From: Aquicoccus sp. G2-2
Lineage (GTDB): Bacteria > Pseudomonadota > Alphaproteobacteria > Rhodobacterales > Rhodobacteraceae
Reading direction: 5' to 3'
NCBI RefSeq assembly: GCF_034555965.1
Contig: NZ_JAYDCK010000003.1
Location: forward strand, 558,001-622,000
DNA length: 64,000 nucleotides
Part shown: positions 1-8,542 of the stretch, piece after piece
Position numbering within the stretch: position 1 is the stretch's first letter
How the letters are laid out: each line of letters opens with the position of its first letter
The notes under the pieces: generated by a model
What the model saw: the letters and a program-made list of their open reading frames with translations, nothing else
Told to the model about the DNA's origin: nothing
Database searches by the model: none
Program-made: the position numbers and the translations under genes

Positions 1-1722
1 CGTGACGCCGGAGGGCGGTTCGGGCACCATGGCCTCTTCGCCTTCGATGTTGGTTTCGTCCTCGGCCCCTTGCGGAAGCATGGCCACGGTAGTGTCACGC
101 GGGCCAAAGAGGCGGGCAAGCCCATCATCCATGAAAAGCGATGCCCAAGCGGCAACGCCGGCTAGAAAGAGCAGCAAAACCGCAGTGAGGATCAGCCCGA
201 GATAACGTCGTTTTCCGCCAACCGACGCGGTTTCCGGTTCCGGCTTGCGGGCACCGAAAACGGTCATCCTTTGGCGTTCGCTGGCGCGGTCGGCCCCGGT
301 TTTGGGCCGGGTTTCTGCTTGGACCTCGGCGTGGCGGGTATTGCGGGCGGCGAGCGAGGCGGCCAGCCCGGCGGCCATTTTGCCGCTGCGCTGGCTCATG
401 AAGGCCAGACGGCCGGGGCGGTGCGGTTCGGTATTTTCGGCGCTGGGGGCCTCGGATACTTCATTGGGTTCTGCCGGATCGAGACTGTCCTGCGCCGGTG
501 TGGCGGGGGCATCGGAGGCAGAAACCGTTGGCGAGAGGGGGAGATCGGTATCAAGCCGGTCATCTTCATTGTAGGATTCGGGAGTGGTTTCGATTGCCGG
601 GGCGGCGGGGTCATCGAAAGCGTCGAAATCAGAGACCGACGGGGCCGGAGCGGTGAGGTCAATCGTGCTGCGGCTTACCCCGCTGAGCGAGGGGGCGGCA
701 TCGGGCATTTCCGCTTCGCGCTCGGCCCGGATGGTGGAGAACGCGGGCGCTGTGCCGGTGTCGCTGGCACCGGGGGGTGCGATGATCGGAGCGTCAAGCT
801 CGGGTAGGGTGTCCGAGAGGAGGGACGCGTGCAGCAGATCGGCCTCTTGCGCATCCTCCTCGGCGTCTTGATCCTCGTCGTCTTGCTGACCCGTCTCCTC
901 TGGCGCGTGTGGTTCTGCGGTGTCTTCTTGCGCATGGTGGGAAAACGGTGGCTCTGTGTTGGCGGAGTGTGGCGGCTCTTCTGTTTGGATTTCAGGTGCG
1001 GCGGACTTTTCAGGGGCAGGGTCCGGTTCCAATTCGGGGCCGGTTTCGGGCGCCGATTCTGGCTCTGCTGCGGGGGCGGGCGTGCTTTCGGGTATGGTGC
1101 TGGCAGCGCCTGCCAAGGGCGTTATGTCGGTAGGAACAGCGTCAGCGAGAGCATCTTCGGGATCGGGCAGACGGACGACGCCGGTGACCCGGATGGGGGC
1201 CATGTCACGCTGAACGGTTTCGCCTTCGGGCAAGAGGCTTGGCGCGAGTTTGCTGGGGCCGAAGAACGGCTCCCCTGAAAAGGCACCTTCGGGCGGGATG
1301 GCCACGAAGCTGATCGGGGTGAAGCCGTGGGCGATGGCGAAATCTTCCGCCTCTGCCAGCGTTTCGCGGGCCACGGCGGCAACATGGGTGTGATCGCTTT
1401 CAACCGACCAGTCAAAGACGAGATTATCAACAGGATAGGGGGTGGCACCGATAAGGGCTTCGTGAATGGCCTCGTGGCGCTGATCTTCGGTCAGGATGCC
1501 GAGATCGAGGTTGAGATATTTGATCTGATCGTTCGGGATCACCAGTTTGGCGTGCAGATCCTGACCGTTGATTTGTTGCGCAGTGTCGCGCAGCACGGCC
1601 AGTGCGCCGGGCAGATCGGTGGAATCGAGGGCAACCTCGCCAACGCGATTCCAGCCGGGGAAGGCCCGGTGCAGAAGGCCGATACCTTCGACGGAGAGGG
1701 AAAGGGCAAAATTGGGTTTCAT
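1..1722 (-). CDS. PilM/GspL-like membrane protein with acidic proline-rich linker (partial)
   Basis: Open frame of 574 codons from ATG at 1722 that runs off the left edge, so the C-terminus is missing. Residues 1 to about 165 read like the actin-like cytoplasmic domain of PilM/GspL proteins: a segment KLVIPNDQIKYLNLDL, then a helix ending YPVDNLVFDW, then VAAVARETLAEAEDFAIAHG. Residues about 190-430 are a low-complexity acidic Pro/Ala/Glu linker. A basic stretch precedes one hydrophobic helix (YLGLILTAVLLLFLAGVAAW, near residue 510), followed by an acidic tail, so the N-terminal half is probably cytoplasmic. Acidic repetitive proteins like this are easily mislabelled as IF-2; no GTPase motif is present. 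The fold call is by eye. It lies downstream of metY, separated by a terminator. Confidence 0.6.
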   Translation of the reverse strand, partial: MKPNFALSLSVEGIGLLHRAFPGWNRVGEVALDSTDLPGALAVLRDTAQQINGQDLHAKLVIPNDQIKYLNLDLGILTEDQRHEAIHEALIGATPYPVDNLVFDWSVESDHTHVAAVARETLAEAEDFAIAHGFTPISFVAIPPEGAFSGEPFFGPSKLAPSLLPEGETVQRDMAPIRVTGVVRLPDPEDALADAVPTDITPLAGAASTIPESTPAPAAEPESAPETGPELEPDPAPEKSAAPEIQTEEPPHSANTEPPFSHHAQEDTAEPHAPEETGQQDDEDQDAEEDAQEADLLHASLLSDTLPELDAPIIAPPGASDTGTAPAFSTIRAEREAEMPDAAPSLSGVSRSTIDLTAPAPSVSDFDAFDDPAAPAIETTPESYNEDDRLDTDLPLSPTVSASDAPATPAQDSLDPAEPNEVSEAPSAENTEPHRPGRLAFMSQRSGKMAAGLAASLAARNTRHAEVQAETRPKTGADRASERQRMTVFGARKPEPETASVGGKRRYLGLILTAVLLLFLAGVAAWASLFMDDGLARLFGPRDTTVAMLPQGAEDETNIEGEEAMVPEPPSGVT

Positions 1723-1862
1723 TGCCGGGGCTTTAGCATTGTTTCGGACGCGATGGGAGTCTCTCTCATCGGCGTGCGGTTAATTCGCTGCAACCCGCCG
1801 AAGGCGCATCGGGCGGGCAGGGGTTAGCTTACAAAGATGGGGGAAAATTCTTTCGATTCAAC

Positions 1863-1890
1863 AAAAATCCGGCGGCACAGGGCCGCCGGA
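1863..1890 (-). terminator. Rho-independent terminator after metY
   Basis: On the minus strand TCCGGCGGC and GCCGCCGGA form a perfect 9-bp stem with a 5-nt loop, followed by TTTTT. It lies about 30 nt past the metY stop codon. Confidence 0.8.
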
Positions 1891-1920
1891 GGGAATTCCC
1901 CATATGGGGTTTTGCGTCGT

Positions 1921-3201
1921 TCAGGCGGACGCTTTGGCAAGTGCCTGATCGAGATCGGCGATAATATCGGCGGGATCTTCGGTGCCGATCGAGAATCGCA
2001 CCACATCGGCTCCGGCCCCGGCTGCCTCTTGTTGCTCGGGGGTGAGTTGGCGGTGGGTGGTGGAGGCCGCATGAATGACCAGCGAGCGGGTATCGCCGAG
2101 ATTGGCCACATGCGAGAACATCTCGAGGCTGTCCACGACCTTCACGCAGGCGTCATAGCCGCCCTTGAGCCGCGCTGTGAACAGCCCACCCGCGCCACCG
2201 GGGCAGATTTTCGCGATCAATTCATGGGTGGGGGCAGAGGGCAGGCCCGCATAGGACACTTCGGCCACGCGCTCATCCGCATCGAGCCATTCGGCCACTT
2301 TCTGTGCGTTCTCGACATGCTTTTGCATCCTGAGCGACAGGGTTTCGATGCCCATCAGCGTGTAATGCGCGGCTTGCGGGTTCAGCGTCATGCCAAGGTC
2401 GCGCAGGCCGATGGCGATGCTGTGGAAGGTAAACGCCGCCGGGCCGAAAGTTTCATGGAAATTAAGCCCGTGATAGGCGGGTTCCGGCTGTGACAGTGAC
2501 GGGAACTTGTCCGACGCCGACCAGTCGAACTTGCCCGAATCGACGATGGCGCCGCCGGTGACTGTGCCGTTGCCGGTGAGATATTTGGTCAGCGAATTGA
2601 CCACCAGTGTCGCCCCGTGTTCGATCGGGCGGCAAAGATAGGGCGTGGCCGAGGTGTTATCGACGATGAGCGGGATGCCGTGGCGGTCGGCAATCGCGGC
2701 GATGGCGTCAAGATCGGTGATATGCCCGCCCGGATTGGCGATGGTTTCGCAGAAAAGCGCGCGGGTATCGTCGTCAATCGCGGCCTCCACGGCGGCGAGG
2801 TCGTCGAAATCGACGATATGCGCGCCCCAGCCGAAGCGTTTGAACGTCTGGCTGAACTGGGTGAGGGTCCCGCCGTAAAGCCTTGTGGAAGCGACGATAT
2901 TCTTGCCCGGCCCCATCAGTGGAAAGACCGACATGATTTGTGCCGCGTGCCCAGAAGAGCAGCAGATCGCACCAGCCCCGCCTTCGAGTGCTGCAATGCG
3001 GTTGGCCAGTGCCGAGATGGTCGGGTTGGTCAGGCGCGAGTAAATATAGCCGACTTCCTGAAGTCCGAAGAGCTTGGCCGCGTGGTCGGCATCACGGAAA
3101 ACGAAGGCGGTCGATTGATAGATCGGCACCTGCCGTGCGCCGGTGGCTGGATCAGGTTCGGTGCCAGCGTGAATCTGTAGAGTGTCGAATCCTTGTGCCA
3201 T
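1921..3201 (-). CDS. metY: O-acetylhomoserine aminocarboxypropyltransferase (sulfhydrylase)
   Basis: PLP-dependent Cys/Met-metabolism enzyme of 426 aa that makes homocysteine (or methionine) from O-acetylhomoserine and sulfide or methanethiol in the cytoplasm. Family hallmarks are the N-terminal TLQIHAG, YSRLTNPT near residue 54, the cofactor-binding DNTSATP at 181-187 and the Schiff-base lysine in NSLTKYLTG (K206). The length is normal for the family. The start at 3201 is chosen because AAAGGG sits 9 nt upstream; in-frame ATGs at 3210 and 3219 would add only 3-6 residues. It is monocistronic and ends at a clear terminator. No SAM riboswitch was seen in the 170-nt leader. Confidence 0.93.
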   Translation of the reverse strand: MAQGFDTLQIHAGTEPDPATGARQVPIYQSTAFVFRDADHAAKLFGLQEVGYIYSRLTNPTISALANRIAALEGGAGAICCSSGHAAQIMSVFPLMGPGKNIVASTRLYGGTLTQFSQTFKRFGWGAHIVDFDDLAAVEAAIDDDTRALFCETIANPGGHITDLDAIAAIADRHGIPLIVDNTSATPYLCRPIEHGATLVVNSLTKYLTGNGTVTGGAIVDSGKFDWSASDKFPSLSQPEPAYHGLNFHETFGPAAFTFHSIAIGLRDLGMTLNPQAAHYTLMGIETLSLRMQKHVENAQKVAEWLDADERVAEVSYAGLPSAPTHELIAKICPGGAGGLFTARLKGGYDACVKVVDSLEMFSHVANLGDTRSLVIHAASTTHRQLTPEQQEAAGAGADVVRFSIGTEDPADIIADLDQALAKASA

Positions 3202-3375
3202 TGTGGCCATCCCTTTCATTCCGGTTTGCGCGCGAAGCTATGAAATCGCGGGGCGGCAGGCAACCGGAGAGGTGCAAAAGGAATAGCTTCTCGGCGCGGT
3301 GGGGTGCGGCGGAACAATGTTTTGCCGAAGGGGCACATGGTGGAAGATTGGCGCGGAAGATTGGCGTGTGCAGGC

Positions 3376-4380
3376 TCAGCGCATCCAGAAACCGGCCTTC
3401 TTGATCCGGTTGCGGATGGCCTGTTCGCGGCGCGGCAGATCGTTCTGATCGAAAAGCGCGCGGACCTTTTCGCCGCGCCCCTGATAAACCATGCGTTTGA
3501 TCGGGTCGTATTGCTTGAGCACCTTTTTGAGCCGGTTGGGCGAAGCAACGTCATGGAGTGCCTTGACCACGGCATCGCTTTCGCGGGCATAAAGCAGCGG
3601 GAAAAGCCTGTAATGGCAGCTGATTTCGCCGTCGAGATAGCCTTCGGGCAGGGTATCGCGGCCACCGCCAAGCGCGTGGATCACCAGCGGCAGCGCCACC
3701 TGATCAAGCCACGGGGTCATCTCCTGACAGATGATTTCCTCGGGCGGGTGGTTCTTGATCTGGAGCGCGTATTTAAGGAATTTCTCACCAAAGACATGCG
3801 GGCATTCATAGTAGAAGAAGCCCGCGTTGAAATAGAGATAGCGTTTCCAGTATTCATCGGGCTGCGACAGATCGAGCGAGCTTTCGAAATCAAGCCCGAA
3901 TTTGTCATAGAGTGATTTCCATGTGGCCGAATAGCCGGGGCCGTAAAGTTCGATCTTTGGCCATGTGCCTTCGCGTTTGAGCGAGGCCGAGGGGCGAGAG
4001 AAATCAAATGGCACCGAGGCGAGATCGCCGGTCAGTAGTGTGTCGGTGTCGAAAAACGCGAATGGTTCACCTTTGGGCAGGGCGGTGAGGGCTTCGATCT
4101 TGTTGCCATAGGGATAGGTTTCCCCGAAATGGCGCGATTCAAAGGGCAGGATTTCGGCGTCGAGATCGTCGAACGCTTCGAGCACATCGCCGTTGGATAT
4201 GCGCGGATCGCGCGCCCATTTGGCGCCGGGTTGTGGCTCGGCAATGAACAGGCGGCCTTTGAAGCCGGGGCAGAAATGGCGCAGCGAGGCGGCAAAGAGA
4301 AGCGCCTCGTATTGCAGCCGACCGGCCTGCCCGACCACGACGACGTTGAAAGGTTGGCTTTTATGCGCCTTTGCGGCCAT
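3376..4380 (-). CDS. Putative GT-A-type glycosyltransferase-like protein
   Basis: 334-aa soluble protein. The N-terminus FNVVVVGQAGRLQYEALLFA followed by FFDTDTLLTGD (DTD at 111-113) resembles the Rossmann start and metal-binding DxD of GT-A nucleotide-sugar transferases, and YLYFNAGFFYYE fits the acceptor side of such enzymes. The family assignment rests on these motifs only; no substrate can be named. It has no signal peptide or membrane helix. It lies upstream of metY in the same direction with a gap of about 170 nt, so co-transcription is possible but not required. Confidence 0.5.
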   Translation of the reverse strand: MAAKAHKSQPFNVVVVGQAGRLQYEALLFAASLRHFCPGFKGRLFIAEPQPGAKWARDPRISNGDVLEAFDDLDAEILPFESRHFGETYPYGNKIEALTALPKGEPFAFFDTDTLLTGDLASVPFDFSRPSASLKREGTWPKIELYGPGYSATWKSLYDKFGLDFESSLDLSQPDEYWKRYLYFNAGFFYYECPHVFGEKFLKYALQIKNHPPEEIICQEMTPWLDQVALPLVIHALGGGRDTLPEGYLDGEISCHYRLFPLLYARESDAVVKALHDVASPNRLKKVLKQYDPIKRMVYQGRGEKVRALFDQNDLPRREQAIRNRIKKAGFWMR

Positions 4381-4477
4381 TATCGCACCTGTATTGATCT
4401 GCTCGACGCCCAGTATAGGGGCGTGAGCCCGGCCCGATAAAGGGCGAATGACATTTTAAGGCGAAAGGATTTCGGGG

Positions 4478-4957
4478 ATGTTGGATTTTCTGTTGATTGC
4501 AATTGCATTGGGGCTTGGCGGCGGCGGGGCAGGGCCGGATTCGCCGAGCGCGCCGACCAATGCGGCAACAGAGCCTGCCTATCAGGCGGAACCGCAGACG
4601 CCGACAGGAAAGTTCACCACCGCGACCGAGATCAAGCCGATCATGGGCGCAACCAAGGCCAATTGGGTGGCGGTGCGGGAATATAACGGCAATGATCTGA
4701 TCTATGTGACGCAGATCCTGTCATGGCGCTGTGGGCTTGTGGGCTTGCGCATTTCGCTTAATGACGGGCCGATGCAGGACTGGCCGCTGGCGAAATGTCA
4801 GCTCGACACCAACGCGCCGAACGCCATTCCTGAGGATGCAAAGATTTACGAGACGCATCCGCTTGGGTCGATCAAATCGGTGAAGGTGGAAATCATCTAT
4901 GATGACCTCACGCGCGATTCTGCTGCGTTCGAGCGCAAACAAGTTCTGATGCCCTGA
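4478..4957 (+). CDS. Conserved hypothetical protein, probably exported
   Basis: 159 aa. A short hydrophobic N-terminus (MLDFLLIAIALGLGGGG) looks like a signal or membrane anchor. A Pro/Ala/Thr-rich linker follows to about residue 45, then a compact domain with two cysteines (SWRCGLVGL and LAKCQLD) that could form a disulfide in the periplasm. I do not recognise the family. It is convergent with the small secreted-protein gene at 4964-5278, with six bases between the stop codons. Confidence 0.6.
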   Translation: MLDFLLIAIALGLGGGGAGPDSPSAPTNAATEPAYQAEPQTPTGKFTTATEIKPIMGATKANWVAVREYNGNDLIYVTQILSWRCGLVGLRISLNDGPMQDWPLAKCQLDTNAPNAIPEDAKIYETHPLGSIKSVKVEIIYDDLTRDSAAFERKQVLMP

Positions 4958-4963
4958 GCGGCG

Positions 4964-5278
4964 TCACTTGCAGGCGGCGGGCGGTTCCAGCTTGTAGCGC
5001 GTTGGCCCCGGCTGTGTGGGTGGGACGGGGATGAGATGCAGTATGAGGGTGCAGGTTTCACTCTCAAGCCGCCAGATCAGCGCGCCGTCAGAGCGGCTGC
5101 CTTCGAGCGAAAGGTGCTTGATCGGTTCGCGGTGCAGCGCGTCGGACAGGGCCGGGCTTTGCAGGATGGCTTCGATCTGTTCGATCCGGTCCCAATAGGG
5201 CGGCAGGGCGGCGTTGGCGATGCCGGGCAAGGCAAGGGCCGCGACAAGACAGAGCGGGCGCAGGGCAGGGTGTTTCAT
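4964..5278 (-). CDS. Small secreted hypothetical protein
   Basis: 104 aa from ATG at 5278. A clear Sec signal peptide (MKHPALRPLCLVAALALPGIANA, cleavage after ANA) precedes an 80-residue mature domain with two Cys (SETCTLILH and the terminal AACK). The frame stays open upstream, but those codons overlap the tRNA-Tyr gene, so the signal peptide fixes the start. No recognisable family. Confidence 0.65.
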   Translation of the reverse strand: MKHPALRPLCLVAALALPGIANAALPPYWDRIEQIEAILQSPALSDALHREPIKHLSLEGSRSDGALIWRLESETCTLILHLIPVPPTQPGPTRYKLEPPAACK

Positions 5279-5327
5279 AGATGTCTCCGGCTGACTGTGG
5301 CGGGAAGGGGCTACCGGGAGAAGAAAG

Positions 5328-5411
5328 TGGTGGGCGACCCTGGAATCGAACCAGGCGTGCGTCTCCGCGAGGGAGTTACAGTCCCCTGCCACACCTTGCG
5401 GCCTGTCGCCC
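5328..5411 (-). tRNA. tRNA-Tyr (anticodon GTA)
   Basis: The minus strand folds as a class II tRNA. Acceptor GGGCGAC pairs with GTCGCCC, followed by A and an encoded CCA. The anticodon loop is CTGTAAC, a long variable arm follows, and the T-loop is GGTTCGATTCC. It is 84 nt including CCA. Confidence 0.95.
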
Positions 5412-5503
5412 ACTGTGGGCGGTGATTACTTGCGGCGGGTGGGGTCGTCAACAGGAAAATCCCGTGCTAAGCCGCGCGGATAGGGCGGTTTGGCGAGGGT
5501 GCG

Positions 5504-6292
5504 ATGAAGAAGCCCACATGGGTGATCGACAAGGAAAAGGCGCGCCGTGCGGCGGCGGCAGAGACGCTGTGGCTGTTCGGGTTGCACGCGGTGCGCGATG
5601 CGTTGATGAACCCGGCGCGTGAAAAGCTGCGGTTGGTGGTGACGAAGAACGCCGCCGACCGGCTGGAAGAGGCCATCGCCGCCTCGGGCATAGTGCCCGA
5701 GCTGACCGATCCGCGCAAATTCAATGTGCCGCTTGATCCGCAATCGGTGCATCAGGGGGCCGCGCTGGAGGTCAAGCCGCTTGATTGGGGCAGCGTGACA
5801 GAGCGATGCGCGGCGCCACCGGGGGACGGCGCGCCACGGGTGGTTCTGCTTGACCGGGTGACGGACCCGCATAACGTGGGCGCGATCCTGCGTTCGGCAG
5901 AGGTGTTTGGCGCCTGTGCGGTGATCGGCACGCGGCACCATTCGGCACCGGAAACCGGCGCGTTGGCCAAGACGGCGAGCGGCGCATTGGAGCGTCAGCC
6001 CTATCTTAGGGTGCGCAATCTTGCCGATACGATTGGTGAGTTGCAGGCGATGGGGTATCTGGTGCTGGGGCTGGCCGGGGAGGCCGACGAGAGCATTGAG
6101 ACGGCGCTTGAGGGACGGCGCGCCCGGCCGGTGGCGCTTGTTCTGGGGGCGGAAGGACCGGGGCTTAGGCAGAAAACGCGCGAAACCTGTGACGGGCTTG
6201 TGAAGATTGATTTTACGGGCGCGTTCGGTTCGCTCAATGTTTCGAACGCGGCGGCGGTTGCGCTTTATGCAGCGCGGCCCGGCGCGCGATAA
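5504..6292 (+). CDS. rlmB: 23S rRNA (guanosine-2'-O-)-methyltransferase RlmB (SpoU/TrmH family)
   Basis: 262 aa. An N-terminal substrate-binding domain (LFGLHAVRDAL, to about residue 90) precedes a SPOUT methyltransferase domain with the three family motifs: LDRVTDPHNVGAILRSAE, ALVLGAEGPGLR and FGSLNVSNAAAVALY. It uses SAM to 2'-O-methylate a guanosine in 23S rRNA. Other TrmH-family targets cannot be excluded, but the length and N-domain fit RlmB. It is transcribed away from the tRNA-Tyr gene and followed by a structured intergenic region. Confidence 0.88.
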   Translation: MKKPTWVIDKEKARRAAAAETLWLFGLHAVRDALMNPAREKLRLVVTKNAADRLEEAIAASGIVPELTDPRKFNVPLDPQSVHQGAALEVKPLDWGSVTERCAAPPGDGAPRVVLLDRVTDPHNVGAILRSAEVFGACAVIGTRHHSAPETGALAKTASGALERQPYLRVRNLADTIGELQAMGYLVLGLAGEADESIETALEGRRARPVALVLGAEGPGLRQKTRETCDGLVKIDFTGAFGSLNVSNAAAVALYAARPGAR

Positions 6293-6353
6293 CGAAAACT
6301 TCACAACTTTCTTACCCCCCTTCATATGCAGAAAAACGACCCCATATCCTTAT

Positions 6354-6443
6354 AACGAAGGGCGGGGCCGGAACCCCTGCTTTTCTATATCACTGTCCCT
6401 CGTTCCGTGACTGCGCCCGGAGAAATTCCGGGCGCTCTTTTTT
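6354..6443 (+). ncRNA. Candidate small RNA or structured leader ending in a terminator
   Basis: A promoter-like pair TTCATA (6321-6326) and TATCCT (6345-6350), 18 nt apart, precedes an RNA that folds into two domains. The outer stem is AACG-AGGG with CCCT-CGTT (6354-6362/6397-6404), enclosing GGGG/CCCC (6364-6377). A strong terminator follows: GCGCCCGGA/TCCGGGCGC with a GAAAT loop (6413-6435), then TCTTTTTT. It ends 28 nt before the next start codon. It may be a free sRNA, an attenuating leader or just the rlmB terminator. Confidence 0.45.
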
Positions 6444-6471
6444 CCGGGAGAGGCCAGAGTATGAGGATGCC

Positions 6472-6894
6472 ATGAGCGAAGACTACACAGATGAGCATGT
6501 AAGAGATGTGCTGACCCGCACAAAGGTTATTGCCGTTGTGGGTGTATCGGCCAACCCGGCGCGCCCGAGCCATTATGTTTCAGAATTTCTGGTCGAGAAA
6601 GGCTATCGGGTGATTCCTGTCAATCCGGGGCTGGCCGGGCAGGAAATGTTTGGCGAGACGGTGCGCGGCGCGCTGAGCGAGATTGATGAGCCGGTCGACA
6701 TGGTGGATATATTCCGCCGCCCCGACGCAGTGGAGTCGGTTGTCGATGAGGCACTGGCGGCGTTTCCCGATTTACAGACCGTCTGGATGCAGCTTGGCGT
6801 GATCAATCAGGCGGCGGCGCAAAAGGCGCGGGCGCGTGGTGTTGACGTGATCATGGATCGTTGCCCGAAGATCGAGATTCCGCGGCTGTTTTAA
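6472..6894 (+). CDS. CoA-binding domain protein (YccU family)
   Basis: 140-aa single-domain Rossmann protein. The N-terminal VIAVVGVSANPARPSHYVSEFL is the CoA-binding signature, followed by GYRVIPVNPG and VDMVDIFRRPD, and it ends DRCPKIEIPRLF as is typical of the family. The cellular role of these proteins is unsettled. It is convergent with hisE (3-nt gap) and lies directly behind a terminator-like hairpin, so most of its mRNA probably starts close to the gene. Confidence 0.85.
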   Translation: MSEDYTDEHVRDVLTRTKVIAVVGVSANPARPSHYVSEFLVEKGYRVIPVNPGLAGQEMFGETVRGALSEIDEPVDMVDIFRRPDAVESVVDEALAAFPDLQTVWMQLGVINQAAAQKARARGVDVIMDRCPKIEIPRLF

Positions 6895-6897
6895 CCC

Positions 6898-7209
6898 TCA
6901 GGGCTTGCGGCTGGCTTTCTCCGCAAGGCCGGATTGGCTTTGGCGGCGGGCGAGTTCTTCCATCACCTGCGCCAGCGTGACATCGCGCGATTTAAGCATG
7001 ACAAGCAGGTGAAAGAGCACGTCTGCCGCTTCTGATACGAGGCGCGTTTTGTCGCCTTTGACGGCTTCGATGATTGCCTCTACGGCTTCCTCACCGAATT
7101 TTTCCGCCGCTTTTTCCGGGCCTTTTGCCAGAAGCTTTGCCGTCCAGCTGTCATCGGGGCTGGCGTTGGCGCGGGTGGCGATGATCTTTTCAAGCTCTGC
7201 AAGTGTCAT
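6898..7209 (-). CDS. hisE: Phosphoribosyl-ATP pyrophosphatase
   Basis: 103 aa, the usual stand-alone HisE size. It hydrolyses PR-ATP to PR-AMP in histidine synthesis. It has the MazG-like helical motif [20 protein letters not shown] with acidic metal ligands, and [13 protein letters not shown]. Its ATG overlaps the hisF stop by four bases (ATGA), so translation is probably coupled to hisF. It is the last gene of the minus-strand histidine series in this window. Confidence 0.93.
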   Translation of the reverse strand: MTLAELEKIIATRANASPDDSWTAKLLAKGPEKAAEKFGEEAVEAIIEAVKGDKTRLVSEAADVLFHLLVMLKSRDVTLAQVMEELARRQSQSGLAEKASRKP

Positions 7210-7979
7210 TCAAGCCTCATCGGGATGCCCGCTTTGGCCATGTGCGCTTTGGCGTCGCGGATGGTGAAATCGCCGAAATGGAAGATCGAGGCGGCCAGCA
7301 CGGCAGACGCGCCGCCCTCAAGCACCCCGGCGACAAGATGATCGAGCGTACCAACCCCGCCCGAGGCGATGACGGGGATATCAACCGCTTCTGAAATTGC
7401 TTTGGTCAGGGGCAGGTTGAAGCCCGCACGGGTGCCGTCGCGGTCCATCGAGGTGAGCAGGATTTCCCCGGCCCCCTTGGCGGCGGCGGTTTTTGCAAAT
7501 GCAACCGCGTCAATTCCGGTGGCGCGCCGCCCGCCATGGGTGAAAATCTCCCATTTGCCGGGGGAGACGGTTTTCGCGTCGATCGCCACGACAATACATT
7601 GCGCACCGAACTGGTCTGCGGCGTCGGCCACAACATCGGGATTGGCCACTGCCGCCGAATTGAAGCTGACCTTGTCGGCCCCGGCAAGCAGCAGATTGCG
7701 CACGTCTTGTGATGTGCGCACGCCGCCGCCAACGGTGAGCGGGATGAAGCATTGCTCGGCTGTGCGGCGGACCACATCATACATCGTGCCGCGGTTTTCA
7801 TGGGTGGCTTGAATATCGAGGAAACACAGCTCGTCCGCGCCTGCGGCGTCATAGGCGCGGGCGGATTCCACCGGATCGCCAGCATCGACCAGATCGACGA
7901 AGTTCACGCCCTTGACCACGCGGCCGTCGGCGACATCGAGACAGGGGATGATCCGGGTTTTCAGCACGGTTTTGCTCAT
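7206..7979 (-). CDS. hisF: Imidazole glycerol phosphate synthase, cyclase subunit
   Basis: (beta/alpha)8 barrel of 257 aa that joins HisH-derived ammonia with PRFAR to form IGP and AICAR. The start at 7979 ([24 protein letters not shown]) matches the family; an ATG at 8021 would add 14 unusual residues. The catalytic aspartates lie in IIPCLDV and LTSMDRDGT, and phosphate-binding loops are at GGVRTSQD and [10 protein letters not shown]. Overlaps hisE by four bases. hisA, which is often adjacent, is separated here by a DUF302 gene on the opposite strand. Confidence 0.95.
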   Translation of the reverse strand: MSKTVLKTRIIPCLDVADGRVVKGVNFVDLVDAGDPVESARAYDAAGADELCFLDIQATHENRGTMYDVVRRTAEQCFIPLTVGGGVRTSQDVRNLLLAGADKVSFNSAAVANPDVVADAADQFGAQCIVVAIDAKTVSPGKWEIFTHGGRRATGIDAVAFAKTAAAKGAGEILLTSMDRDGTRAGFNLPLTKAISEAVDIPVIASGGVGTLDHLVAGVLEGGASAVLAASIFHFGDFTIRDAKAHMAKAGIPMRLE

Positions 7980-8068
7980 TCTGGCAGGGTCACGGAAATG
8001 TTTATGTGTAAATGCGGCCACATGCCAGAGGGTAGGGGGATGATGTGTTTAGCCTAAGGAGATTGATT

Positions 8069-8527
8069 ATGAGAAATCGTATTGCCGCAGTGATTTTCGG
8101 AGTTTGCCTTGTCGCTGCCCAAAGTGCATTTGCAGATATCGTAAAGCTTAAGTCGATGAGTGATGTCGCCAGTACCATGGACCGGCTGGAGGCCGCTGTT
8201 ACTGAAGCGGGGGCCAATGTTTTCGCGCGTGTTGACCATGCGGCGGGGGCAAAAAAGGTTGGTATGACTCTGCCGCCTGAGCAGCTTCTGGTGTTCGGCA
8301 ATCCCAAGCTGGGAACGCCCGCAATGCAGGCTGATCCGCTGGCCGGGCTTTATTTGCCGCTCAGGGTGTTGGTTTATCAGGATGCCAGCGGCCAGACATG
8401 GCTGGCTTATGAAGATCCGGGGGCGATGTTGGGCACTTTGAGCGGGGTTTCCGAGGATGCGGACTACGTGAAGAAGATGGTCGGTGCGCTGGGCAAGCTG
8501 ACCGCAAAAGCGGCCAGCAGTTCCTAA
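8069..8527 (+). CDS. Secreted DUF302 protein
   Basis: 152 aa starting at ATG 8069 with RBS AAGGAG at 8056-8061. A Sec signal peptide ends at QSAFA. The mature part is one DUF302 domain: VFARVDHAAGAKKVGMTLPP, then LLVFGNPKLGTPAMQ, then LPLRVLVYQDASGQTWLAYEDP. The biochemical function of the family is unknown. It is placed on the opposite strand between hisF and hisA, convergent with hisA (15-nt gap). Confidence 0.85.
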   Translation: MRNRIAAVIFGVCLVAAQSAFADIVKLKSMSDVASTMDRLEAAVTEAGANVFARVDHAAGAKKVGMTLPPEQLLVFGNPKLGTPAMQADPLAGLYLPLRVLVYQDASGQTWLAYEDPGAMLGTLSGVSEDADYVKKMVGALGKLTAKAASSS

Positions 8528-8542
8528 GTCGGCGCGCCCTGT

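Noticed and set aside
1-1722. Translation initiation factor IF-2
   Set aside because: Only the acidic proline-rich linker resembles IF-2. There is no GTPase domain, and a membrane helix is present.
3202-3375. SAM-II riboswitch before metY
   Set aside because: The leader was read for the SAM-II pseudoknot pattern common before alphaproteobacterial met genes; no matching core was found.
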